Counted from the stretch's first letter, positions 1 to 6,291 are shown. The stretch is DNA of 6,297 bases from Bifidobacterium breve (GCA_945896935.1 CAMDER010000105.1:1-6297), one strand, 5' to 3'. Notes: generated by a model not told the origin, from the sequence alone. Made by a program: numbers and translations.

Positions 1-731
1 TGACGGTCAAATACGGTGGACTAACTGCGGTTGGAAATGTCGATCTCGACGTACGGAAAGGCGAGATCGTCGGTTTAATCGGCCCGAATGGTGCTGGAAA
101 GACAACATTCATTGATGCGGTGACTGGGTTTACTTCAGCACAGGGTGAAGTTGTTTTCAAAGATCACTCACTGAGTGGATTGTCTCCGCACATCATTGCA
201 CGACGTGGATTGCGGCGAACTTGGCAATCAGTTGAACTCTTCTCCGACATTTCTATTGCCGACAATCTCTTAGTCGCTATCGAAGATTCAACTATTCGCG
301 GTACTTTGCGCGATCTTGTTTTCCCTGTCCAGAACAAACGCGAACTTCACGTCAGTCGAGCCTTGGCAGCAGTAGGTCTGAACGTGAGTGCGAAGACGGA
401 AACTTCCGAACTATCACTCGGTCAGCAAAAATTGCTGGGTGTCGCGCGTGCGTTGGTTGCTGAGCCAACTCTTTTGATGTTGGATGAACCCGCAGCGGGA
501 TTGAGCTCATCTGAAACCGTGGCCCTTGGCCGACAAATTGTTGACATTTCAGAAACTGGCGTGTCAATCCTGTTGGTCGACCACGACATGGATCTGGTTC
601 TCGAAGTATGCGATCGCATCTTTGTCTTGGATTTTGGTCGCATCATCGCTTCAGGGACACCGGATGAAATTCGCGCAAATCCCGCAGTGATCGAGGCTTA
701 CCTTGGTGCTCCCAGTGAGGTGGGATCATGA
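1..731 (+). CDS. LivG-like branched-chain amino acid ABC transporter ATPase (5' partial)
   Basis: This is a cytoplasmic ATPase subunit of a high-affinity ABC importer of the branched-chain amino acid/amide/urea type; it would pair with the LivF-like subunit downstream and power two LivH/LivM permeases. The frame is open from base 3, giving 242 codons, so the N-terminus lies outside the window. A GTG at 120 is not the start, because Walker A (GPNGAGKT, bases 81-104) lies upstream of it in the same frame. Counting from base 3, Walker A is residues 27-34, the Q-loop (RRTWQ) ends at Q75, the signature LSLGQQ starts at 137, Walker B (LLMLDEP) is 157-163 and the switch His is H194 in LVDHDM. The LSLGQQ signature and DEPAAGL D-loop are typical of LivG rather than LivF. 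About 6-12 residues should be missing if it is free-standing, but a LivM-LivG fusion, common in actinobacteria, cannot be excluded. The true substrate could be amino acids, amides or urea. Confidence 0.93.
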   Translation, partial: TVKYGGLTAVGNVDLDVRKGEIVGLIGPNGAGKTTFIDAVTGFTSAQGEVVFKDHSLSGLSPHIIARRGLRRTWQSVELFSDISIADNLLVAIEDSTIRGTLRDLVFPVQNKRELHVSRALAAVGLNVSAKTETSELSLGQQKLLGVARALVAEPTLLMLDEPAAGLSSSETVALGRQIVDISETGVSILLVDHDMDLVLEVCDRIFVLDFGRIIASGTPDEIRANPAVIEAYLGAPSEVGS

Positions 732-1444
732 CACTTTTGTCCGTCGAATCGTTGACGGCGGGATACGGCGGTGTTCCGGTGTTGCGCGATGTCAGCGTGC
801 ACGTCGAGAGCGGCGAAATAGTTGCGCTTCTCGGAGCCAATGGTGCGGGGAAGACGACCTTGTTGCACACCATTGCTGGATTGAATCCCGAGATCGGCGG
901 CACCATCGCTGTTTCAGGCCAGAAAGTCAACGGTTGGTCGACTCACCAAATAGTTCGCCAAGGATTGTCGTTGCTTCCCGAAAATCGCGGAATCTTTTAT
1001 CAACTGACAGTGGCTGAAAACTTGCGCTTGTATCAGCGAAAGGGCGGCTCAGTCTCAGCGGCTGATGTCATTAAGTATTTTCCGGCCTTGGCGACGTTGC
1101 TTGAACGTAAGGCCGGTCTTTTGTCAGGTGGAGAGCAGCAAATGTTGTCACTCGGCTGTCGTTTCATCGCAGATCCGAAATTGATGTTGATTGACGAAAT
1201 GAGTTTGGGATTGGCGCCCATCATTTTTCAACGTATGTTGCCAGTGCTCACGCAGTTTGCTGCCGACCGTGGAGTCGGAGTTTTGCTTGTTGAGCAACAT
1301 GTTCACGTAGCTCTGAAGTCGGCAAGTCGTGCTTATGTGCTCAATCGAGGCGAACTAACTTTTTCGGGAACGGCGCATGACCTACAAAACCAACGCCAGT
1401 TTTTGGAGTCAAACTATATGGGGTCTGCAAAACAGGGGGAATGA
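728..1444 (+). CDS. LivF-like branched-chain amino acid ABC transporter ATPase
   Basis: This is the second ATPase of the same importer, 238 aa, close to the usual LivF length (about 235). The ATG overlaps the stop of the preceding ATPase as ATGA, indicating translational coupling, and GAGG at 717-720 gives a ribosome binding site 7 bases before it. Walker A is GANGAGKTT (residues 36-44), followed by the LivF-type block PENRGIFYQLTVAENL (84-99), where the usual Q-loop glutamine is replaced as in LivF proteins. The signature is LSGGEQQM (132-139), Walker B LMLIDE ends at E157, the D-loop region is SLGLAP (159-164) and the switch His is H191 in LVEQH. All residues needed for ATP hydrolysis are present. 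One oddity is DEM at 156-158 where most ABC ATPases have DEP; a non-proline residue there occurs in some actinobacterial LivF proteins. The palindrome after the stop suggests this is the last gene of the operon. Substrate identity is not readable from the ATPase. Confidence 0.93.
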   Translation: MTLLSVESLTAGYGGVPVLRDVSVHVESGEIVALLGANGAGKTTLLHTIAGLNPEIGGTIAVSGQKVNGWSTHQIVRQGLSLLPENRGIFYQLTVAENLRLYQRKGGSVSAADVIKYFPALATLLERKAGLLSGGEQQMLSLGCRFIADPKLMLIDEMSLGLAPIIFQRMLPVLTQFAADRGVGVLLVEQHVHVALKSASRAYVLNRGELTFSGTAHDLQNQRQFLESNYMGSAKQGE

Positions 1445-1468
1445 CCTGTCATCAACGACACACCCATT

Positions 1469-1523
1469 GTGATTCTGGTGTGGTTTTATTCGGTAATAGC
1501 GAATAAAACGACACCAGAATCAC
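1469..1523. repeat. Long near-perfect inverted repeat between livF-like gene and hydrolase gene
   Basis: Two 24-base arms (1469-1492 and 1500-1523) are reverse complements with a single G-G mismatch (1482/1510), around a 7-base loop GTAATAG. The repeat begins 24 bases after the transporter stop codon and ends 13 bases before the hydrolase start. The position suits a terminator for the transporter operon, but neither strand has the U-run expected of a classical Rho-independent terminator right after the stem. Alternatives are a processing or mRNA-stabilising hairpin, a small palindromic repeat element dispersed in the genome, or a regulator binding site for the downstream gene. A hairpin this long would be very stable as RNA. 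Confidence 0.85.
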
Positions 1524-1524
1524 C

Positions 1525-1530
1525 TAAGTT
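1525..1530 (+). promoter_or_regulatory. Putative -10 box of a leaderless transcript
   Basis: TAAGTT fits the actinobacterial -10 consensus TANNNT and is followed by exactly six bases before the hydrolase ATG, so transcription would start at or next to the A of the start codon. No Shine-Dalgarno-like purine run lies in front of that ATG, whereas the other internal genes of the window have one. Leaderless genes with this geometry are well known in actinobacteria. No convincing -35 is seen; that position falls inside the right arm of the inverted repeat. Confidence 0.45.
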
Positions 1531-1536
1531 TGTTGC

Positions 1537-2802
1537 ATGAATTCAATGCTTGAACGTTCGGCTCGCATCGTTGACGGAACCGACGCAGCACCCATTGGGC
1601 TGAAGGTCACTGCCGAAGCAGCACCAGTTGAAGAAGTTGCATCTGGCGTCGGAGTCATTGAATCATTCAGCAATGTTGTGGTCTTCAACACCGACGACGG
1701 ACTGACATTGTTTGACGTCTCGCACGGCATGGCCGCCAAGAGTTCGGTCGCCAGTCTGCGCACCTGGTCGCAAGACAAAGTGAATACCGCCGTGTACACA
1801 CACGGTCACACCGACCATGTCGGTGGCGCCGGTGCATTCAACGCCGATGCATCCAATCGCGGTCATCAAGCCATCAACTTCGTCGCCCACGAAGCCGTCA
1901 TCGATCGTTTCGATCGTTACAAGTTGACGAATGGCTACAACGGCTACATCAATATGCGTCAGTTCCGTTTACCCGGACCGATGTTCCCAAGCGACTTCGT
2001 GTATCCCGACACCACATTTCGATCCGAGACAACACTCAACATTGGCGGTCGCTCTTTTGAACTTCATCACGCCCGCGGCGAAACCGACGACCACACCTGG
2101 GCCTGGGTTCCTGACACGAAAGCCGTTGTCGTTGGCGACTTATTCATATGGCAGTTCCCCAATGCGGGCAACCCGCAAAAGGTGCAACGCTTCGCGTGGG
2201 AGTGGGCCGTTGCATTACGCGCCATGGCCGCCAAGCAACCCGAGTTGATGTTGCCCGCACACGGCATGGCTATCGGTGGCAAAGAACGAGTTGGCATGGT
2301 GCTCGCCGACACTGCGGCAGCACTCGAGTCGTTGCACGAACAAACACTTGCATTGATGAATAGTGGAGCGCGGCTCGATGATGTCATTCATCAAGTGCGT
2401 TTACCAAAAGAACTTGCTGATAAGCCATTCTTGAAACCCACATACGACGAGCCCGAATTTGTGGTGCGTAACTTGTGGCGTTTGTATGGCGGTTGGTACG
2501 ACGGCAACCCGGCCAACCTCAAGCCTGCAACCGAAGTTGCATTAGCAACCGAAATGGCGTCATTGGCCGGTGGGGCAGAGGCACTTGCCGCTCGCGCTGA
2601 AGAACTTGCCAATCAAGGTGATTTTCGTTTGGCCTGTCACCTCATCGAAATGGCAGCAACTGCAACACCAGATTCAAAACGCATTCACGAAATTCGCGCG
2701 GCTATTTACACCGAACGCCGCAAGATCGAAACGTCGTTCATGGCTACTGGCATTTATCGTTCAGCTGCTCTCGACTCAAAAGCCCGCCTCGACGAACTCT
2801 GA
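1537..2802 (+). CDS. MBL-fold metallohydrolase with alkylsulfatase dimerisation domain
   Basis: This is a predicted cytoplasmic di-metal hydrolase of 421 aa, related to SdsA1/BDS1-type alkylsulfatases, which cleave sulfate esters to alcohol and sulfate. The N-terminal metallo-beta-lactamase domain (about residues 30-260) has THGHTDH at 88-94 (ligands H89, H91, D93, H94), E182 in GETDDH, D201 in VVVGDLF and H242 in LPAHG. E182 occupies the place of the usual third histidine, as the glutamate of SdsA1 does, and its 19-residue spacing to D201 matches that family. The helical dimerisation domain follows (about 300-410), marked by YGGWYDGNPANL (317-328) and a TPR-like stretch ending in YTERRKIE. 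Compared with SdsA1 it lacks a signal peptide, extra N-terminal sequence and the C-terminal SCP2-like domain, so it is a short form. ATG 1537 was chosen for its fit to the leaderless -10; ATG 1546 in the same frame is possible. The family is secure; sulfatase activity and natural substrate are inferred and unproven. Confidence 0.88.
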   Translation: MNSMLERSARIVDGTDAAPIGLKVTAEAAPVEEVASGVGVIESFSNVVVFNTDDGLTLFDVSHGMAAKSSVASLRTWSQDKVNTAVYTHGHTDHVGGAGAFNADASNRGHQAINFVAHEAVIDRFDRYKLTNGYNGYINMRQFRLPGPMFPSDFVYPDTTFRSETTLNIGGRSFELHHARGETDDHTWAWVPDTKAVVVGDLFIWQFPNAGNPQKVQRFAWEWAVALRAMAAKQPELMLPAHGMAIGGKERVGMVLADTAAALESLHEQTLALMNSGARLDDVIHQVRLPKELADKPFLKPTYDEPEFVVRNLWRLYGGWYDGNPANLKPATEVALATEMASLAGGAEALAARAEELANQGDFRLACHLIEMAATATPDSKRIHEIRAAIYTERRKIETSFMATGIYRSAALDSKARLDEL

Positions 2803-2803
2803 T

Positions 2804-3061
2804 CTAGCGCAACGATTTGAACATCAAGCCAACCGTCGCGATCGTCGTTGCATGAATGAAAACTGCCGTATAGAAATTCATGAGGATTGTCGAGGTTGAG
2901 GTCTTGTAAATCTCGGCTCGAACTTCAGACAAACCAGGCTTGGCTTGTTGAATCTCCAACGAAACTTTGTGGAGTTTTTCGTCGACCCGGTCAAATCTTT
3001 GATTCATTCGTTCGATGGTCTTGAGGGCTTCATTGAGTTGAAGCGATTCTTGAGTGGTCAT
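2804..3061 (-). CDS. Small coiled-coil protein with C-terminal membrane segment, unknown function
   Basis: I do not recognise this 85-aa protein. Residues 9-51 form an unbroken heptad pattern: a positions L9, I16, F23, L30, I37, L44, I51 and d positions A12, M19, V26, V33, A40, V47. This is followed by a Ser/Thr stretch (54-58) and a hydrophobic segment from about 59 to 81 ending in KSLR, so a tail-anchored oligomer with a cytoplasmic coiled coil is likely. The layout resembles small coiled-coil/TM proteins such as the DUF1640 or XhlA-like groups, but I cannot assign it to either. The frame is open upstream to an ATG at 3220; the start at 3061 is preferred because AAGGAAG precedes it at correct spacing and the upstream translation (Arg/Pro/Gly-rich) looks non-coding. 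It converges on the hydrolase gene with one base between stops. The clean heptads argue that it is genuinely coding. Confidence 0.72.
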   Translation of the reverse strand: MTTQESLQLNEALKTIERMNQRFDRVDEKLHKVSLEIQQAKPGLSEVRAEIYKTSTSTILMNFYTAVFIHATTIATVGLMFKSLR

Positions 3062-3066
3062 GATTT

Positions 3067-3073
3067 CTTCCTT
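3067..3073 (-). promoter_or_regulatory. Ribosome binding site deciding the start of the small minus-strand gene
   Basis: On the minus strand AAGGAAG lies five bases before the ATG at 3061 (seven from GGA). It selects this start over the in-frame upstream ATG at 3220. Confidence 0.7.
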
Positions 3074-3181
3074 TTTCGTTGTTGGCCAGGATCGGCCCAG
3101 ACGATTGTGGGAATGAGTCGTGCTTCTGGGGTGGCTTCGGCCCGCCGAATTGCCTGGCTGGATCCGAAAATCCACCCCTAA

Positions 3182-3363
3182 AAGGGTCCGATCGGCACCC
3201 AACAACACCAAAATCCGCAAAAAGGCCCCTCGGGTGGAAGCCCGAACCCTGTCCCGTAGGCTTTTGGGGTCGGTTGGGGTTCATTCTCTGGCCTGATGCG
3301 AGTCCGTCACCTGGCGGGCCGCGACCTCCGAGTCATCTATATATACGGAAGGCAGGATTAGCC
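3182..3363 (+). promoter_or_regulatory. Non-coding rpsO leader/promoter region with possible alternative hairpins
   Basis: No gene is supported between 3062 and 3363. A small hairpin (TCGGG 3231-3235 with CCCGA 3242-3246, 6-base loop) competes with a longer-range helix (GAACCC 3245-3250 with GGGTTC 3278-3283), since they share bases 3245-3246. TTGGGGT is repeated ten bases apart (3265 and 3275). A TA-rich run, TATATATA (3338-3345), lies just before the S15 ribosome binding site (AGGA, 3354-3357); it does not match TANNNT and has no clear -35. S15 represses its own synthesis through structurally diverse leader RNAs in several phyla, so this region is a candidate for such a control element, but I match it to no known motif. 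It must also hold the promoter of the minus-strand gene, which I could not place. Confidence 0.3.
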
Positions 3364-3627
3364 ATGGCTGGCGTCCCCAAGATTGAAACCATTACCGAAC
3401 ACCGTACTCATGGCACCGACACCGGTTCGCCTGAAGTACAAATTGCACTCTTGTCAGAGCGCATTAATCATCTCACCGAACACCTCAAGAGTCACAAGCA
3501 CGACCACCACAGTCGTCGTGGATTGTTGATGATGGTCGGTCGTCGTCGTCGTCTTCTCGACTACGTCAAAGGTCGCAACGTCGAGCGTTACCGCGAGATT
3601 GTTGCCAAGTTGGGTCTGCGTCGCTGA
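3364..3627 (+). CDS. rpsO: 30S ribosomal protein S15
   Basis: S15 is a primary binder of 16S rRNA in the platform of the small subunit and contributes to an intersubunit bridge. At 87 aa it is two residues shorter than the common 89-aa form. The family blocks are intact: DTGSPEVQIALLSERINHL (residues 19-37), the rRNA-contacting HKHDHHSRRGLLMMVGRRRR (44-63) and the terminal LGLRR. The ATG at 3364 is preceded by AGGA six bases upstream and aligns with S15 N-termini; the frame is open back to an ATG at 3079, but that extension is Pro/Gly-rich and unlike S15. pnp follows 166 bases downstream, the order kept in many bacteria. A run of GTC triplets near 3539-3551 simply encodes the conserved Arg cluster. 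Confidence 0.98.
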   Translation: MAGVPKIETITEHRTHGTDTGSPEVQIALLSERINHLTEHLKSHKHDHHSRRGLLMMVGRRRRLLDYVKGRNVERYREIVAKLGLRR

Positions 3628-3654
3628 GACGCGGCCTCAACCGCAAGTAAAAAA

Positions 3655-3686
3655 ACAAACAAACCGGGCAGTGAAGGTTTGGTTGT
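3655..3686 (+). other. Hairpin in the rpsO-pnp spacer
   Basis: Eleven-base arms (3655-3665 and 3676-3686) pair with one mismatch around the 10-base loop GGGCAGTGAA. A run of seven A residues (3649-3655) precedes it, and no U-run follows, so it does not look like a terminator. In E. coli a hairpin at this location is cut by RNase III and then used by PNPase to destabilise its own mRNA. A similar processing or attenuation role here is inferred from position only. A second weak helix (AGGT/ACCT around GCCG, near 3709-3720) lies just downstream. Confidence 0.45.
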
Positions 3687-3793
3687 CAGTCGCCGTGGCC
3701 GTCACTGAGGTGCCGACCTAGCCGACTGGGAACCGACCCGCTGCTCCATATGCAGTCCGGCAAGGAGCCGAGATTGCGCGAAAGGAGCTCGCC

Positions 3794-6211
3794 ATGGCCG
3801 ATGCCATTCGAGTATCGGGTCCCATTGGGGGAACCGATAAGACCCTGACGTTTGAAACTGGAAAACTGGCTCTACAAAGCCAGGGAGCAGTTGTTGCCAG
3901 TATTGGTAACAGCATTGTGCTCGCCACCGCAAACGCCGCCAAAGATGTCCGTCCGGGCATTGACTTTTTCCCACTCACCGTTGACGTTGAAGAACGTGCC
4001 TATGCCGCTGGCAAAATTCCAGGTGCATTCTTCCGTCGTGAAGGTCGTCCGAGCGAAGCAGCAATTTTGACCTGCCGTCTCACCGACCGTCCGTTGCGCC
4101 CAGCGTTCCCCGATGACTTCCGTAACGAAGTTCAGATCGTGCTCACCATCTTGGGTGCCGATCAGATCAACCCGCACGACGTGCTCAGCATCAACGCGGC
4201 TTCGGCTTCGTTGATGATCAGCGGCATTCCGTTCGATGGTCCGATTGGTGCAGTTCGTATTGGTTACAGCCAAGACGGCAAGTGGATTGCTCACCCCACC
4301 TACGCCGAAGGCGAAGAGGGAACTTTCGAACTGGTTGTTGCCGGTCGTGAACTCGACAACGGAGACGTTGCGATCATGATGGTTGAAGCAGGCGGAACCG
4401 AAAAGAGTTTCGACTACTACGCCAATGGCGCACCCAAGGTTGACGAAGTTGTTCTTGCTGGTGGCCTCGATGCCTCAAAGCAATACATCAAAGAATCAAT
4501 CGCTTTGCAGCGCCAGTTGTTGGCTTCGGTCATCGCAACTCGCGGACCCATCACACCACTTAAGTACTCGCCAGTTCTTGATTACGGTGACGATGTCTGG
4601 ACTGCCGTTGAAGCTGTCGCAACACCGTTGTTGGCCGATGCAGTCAAGATTGCACTCAAGGCCGATCGCAATGCCGCAACCGACGCCGCTGGTAATGCTG
4701 CTGTTGAAAAGTTGGCTGGCTCAGCCGACGCACCGTTTGCTGGTCGCGATAAAGAAATCAAAGAAGCAGTGCGCAGCCTCACCAAGAAATTGGTTCGTAA
4801 GCGCGTTGTTGAAGATGGTATTCGTATCGACGGTCGTGGACCGCGCGACTTGCGTCCGGTCTCGGCCGAAGTTGGCGTCTTGCGCACCGCTCACGGTTCT
4901 GGTTTGTTCCAGCGTGGCGAAACACAAGTGATGAACGTGACGACACTGGCCATGCCCCGCATGAACCAGATGCTCGACACTTTGTCGCCAGTTAACTCCA
5001 AGCGTTACATCCACCACTACAACATGGCTCCCTGGGCCAATGGTGAAACTGGTCGTGTAGGTACGCCGAAGCGTCGCGAAATCGGACACGGTGTTTTGGC
5101 CGAGCGGGCATTGTTGCCCGTTGTGCCAAGCCAAGAAGAGTTCGCTTACGCATTGCGTTTGGTCAGCGAAGTCATGAGCTCAAACGGTTCAACGTCAATG
5201 GCAGCAGTTTGCTCAAGCAGCTTGTCGTTGATGGACGCCGGTGTGCCGCTCAAGGCCGCAGTTGCTGGTATCGCCATGGGACTCATTTACGCCGAAGGCA
5301 AGTACCTCAGCCTCACTGACATTCTTGGAGCCGAAGATGCCTTCGGTGACATGGACTTCAAGGTTGCCGGAACCGCCGACGCAGTGACTGCGTTGCAGCT
5401 CGACACCAAGATCGACGGAATCCCCGCCGATGTTTTGGCCGCCGCTCTCGAGCAGGCCAAAGAAGCTCGCCTCAAGATTCTCGACGTGATGAACGCCGCG
5501 ATTTCAAAAGGTCGTGACACGGTTGCCGAATCAGCTCCGAAGATCATCTCGATCAACATCCCCATGGACAAGATCGGTGAAGTCATCGGACCGAAGGGCA
5601 AGGTCATCAACACCATTCAGCAAGAGACCGGCGCCGACATTGCTGTCGACGACGACGGCGTTGTTGGTATCGTGACGATTGCTGCTGTTGAAGCCTGGCG
5701 TATGGAAGATGCCAAGGCTCGTATCTTGGCGATCGTTGATCCGCCCAAGGCCGAACTCGGCGCCATCTACAACGGTCGTGTTGTGAGCATCACCAAGTTC
5801 GGTGCATTCGTCAACATCTTGCCGGGACGTGATGGACTGATTCACATCTCGAAGCTCGGTGGCGGCAAGCGCATCAACAATGTTGAAGATGTCTTGAGCC
5901 TTGGCCAAGAAATCGAAGTTCGTGTTGAAGACATCGATGACAAGGGCAAGGTCAGTTTGACCCTTGCTGGTGATCCGCCGGCACCGGCCACGTCATCGTC
6001 AGGTTCATCGTCAGCACCGGCACCTCGTGCCGCTGCACCTGCAGCCGACGGTCCCGTGACCGTCAGTTTCGATGATGCATTTGACAGCGAAATCAGTAGC
6101 GAAATCGGCGACCTCGGTCCTGGTGGAACTGCTGGTGGCGAAGGAAGTAGCGGTCGTGATGACCGTGGTGGACGTGGTGATCGTGACCGCGGTCCACGCC
6201 GTCATCGCTGA
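3794..6211 (+). CDS. pnp: Polyribonucleotide nucleotidyltransferase (PNPase)
   Basis: PNPase degrades RNA 3'-to-5' using phosphate, releasing nucleoside diphosphates, and can add 3' tails in reverse; it works as a trimeric ring in the cytoplasm. The order is: first RNase PH domain (about 13-145, with FFRREGRPSE at 79-88), helical linker (about 245-335), catalytic RNase PH domain (about 345-550), KH domain with GPKG at 599-602, S1 domain (656-724) and a tail (725-805). Catalytic features are present: LFQRGETQ (371-378), the SNGSTSM phosphate-site serines (463-469) and D515, D521 and K523 in EDAFGDMDFK, matching D486, D492 and K494 of the E. coli enzyme. GGAG ends six bases before the ATG. At 805 aa it exceeds E. 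coli (711) and typical mycobacterial (about 750) forms because of the tail: Ala/Pro/Ser linker (728-750), acidic stretch (760-773) and Gly/Arg-rich end including RGGRG (791-795). Actinobacterial homologues are also called GpsI. A terminator follows, so no further gene is co-transcribed. Confidence 0.98.
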   Translation: MADAIRVSGPIGGTDKTLTFETGKLALQSQGAVVASIGNSIVLATANAAKDVRPGIDFFPLTVDVEERAYAAGKIPGAFFRREGRPSEAAILTCRLTDRPLRPAFPDDFRNEVQIVLTILGADQINPHDVLSINAASASLMISGIPFDGPIGAVRIGYSQDGKWIAHPTYAEGEEGTFELVVAGRELDNGDVAIMMVEAGGTEKSFDYYANGAPKVDEVVLAGGLDASKQYIKESIALQRQLLASVIATRGPITPLKYSPVLDYGDDVWTAVEAVATPLLADAVKIALKADRNAATDAAGNAAVEKLAGSADAPFAGRDKEIKEAVRSLTKKLVRKRVVEDGIRIDGRGPRDLRPVSAEVGVLRTAHGSGLFQRGETQVMNVTTLAMPRMNQMLDTLSPVNSKRYIHHYNMAPWANGETGRVGTPKRREIGHGVLAERALLPVVPSQEEFAYALRLVSEVMSSNGSTSMAAVCSSSLSLMDAGVPLKAAVAGIAMGLIYAEGKYLSLTDILGAEDAFGDMDFKVAGTADAVTALQLDTKIDGIPADVLAAALEQAKEARLKILDVMNAAISKGRDTVAESAPKIISINIPMDKIGEVIGPKGKVINTIQQETGADIAVDDDGVVGIVTIAAVEAWRMEDAKARILAIVDPPKAELGAIYNGRVVSITKFGAFVNILPGRDGLIHISKLGGGKRINNVEDVLSLGQEIEVRVEDIDDKGKVSLTLAGDPPAPATSSSGSSSAPAPRAAAPAADGPVTVSFDDAFDSEISSEIGDLGPGGTAGGEGSSGRDDRGGRGDRDRGPRRHR

Positions 6212-6246
6212 TACCTGACACGCTGTTTAACAGCAATCTGAGTGTT

Positions 6247-6291
6247 CACAGGCTCCTGATCTCGAAAGAGACAGGAGCCTGTGTCGTTCTT
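6247..6291 (+). terminator. Rho-independent terminator after pnp
   Basis: A 12-bp GC-rich stem (6247-6258 with 6272-6283) continues through a single bulged A (6259) into four more pairs (6260-6263 with 6268-6271), closed by a GAAA tetraloop. It is followed by TCGTTCTT as a moderate U-tract. The hairpin lies 35 bases after the pnp stop and ends the rpsO-pnp unit. Confidence 0.88.

Noticed and set aside
120..122. GTG as start of the first ATPase
   Set aside because: The frame stays open to base 3 and encodes Walker A (81-104) upstream, so this GTG is internal to a gene that starts outside the window.
1537..2802. Hydrolase as a dedicated partner of the adjacent Liv-type transporter
   Set aside because: The inverted repeat and the probable own promoter separate them, and Liv-type ATPases say nothing about substrate. 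Adjacency alone is insufficient.
3160..3196. Cluster of small palindromes (a 5-bp stem at 3159-3174, ACCC/GGGT at 3174-3188, CCGATCGG at 3189-3196)
   Set aside because: The stems are only four to five pairs long, mutually overlapping and without a U-tract, so chance pairing in GC-rich DNA is the simplest explanation.
3062..3220. 53-residue N-terminal extension of the minus-strand small protein
   Set aside because: It is Arg/His/Pro-rich with no pattern and has no ribosome binding site signal as good as the one before 3061.
3338..3345. TATATATA as a -10 promoter box for rpsO
   Set aside because: It does not satisfy TANNNT, has no recognisable -35 at proper spacing, and would leave only about a dozen bases of leader. 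It was kept only as a remark in the leader entry.
3079..3363. N-terminal extension of S15 from an upstream in-frame ATG
   Set aside because: The added residues are Pro/Gly/Trp-rich and unlike S15, while ATG 3364 has a ribosome binding site and aligns with the family N-terminus.
3872..5908. Several long minus-strand open frames inside pnp
   Set aside because: They are antisense shadows of a strongly conserved gene, with no ribosome binding sites or recognisable domains.
6222..6234. Perfect 13-base palindrome GCTGTTTAACAGC after pnp
   Set aside because: It is too short as a hairpin once a loop is allowed and lies just before a much stronger terminator; no independent role is visible.
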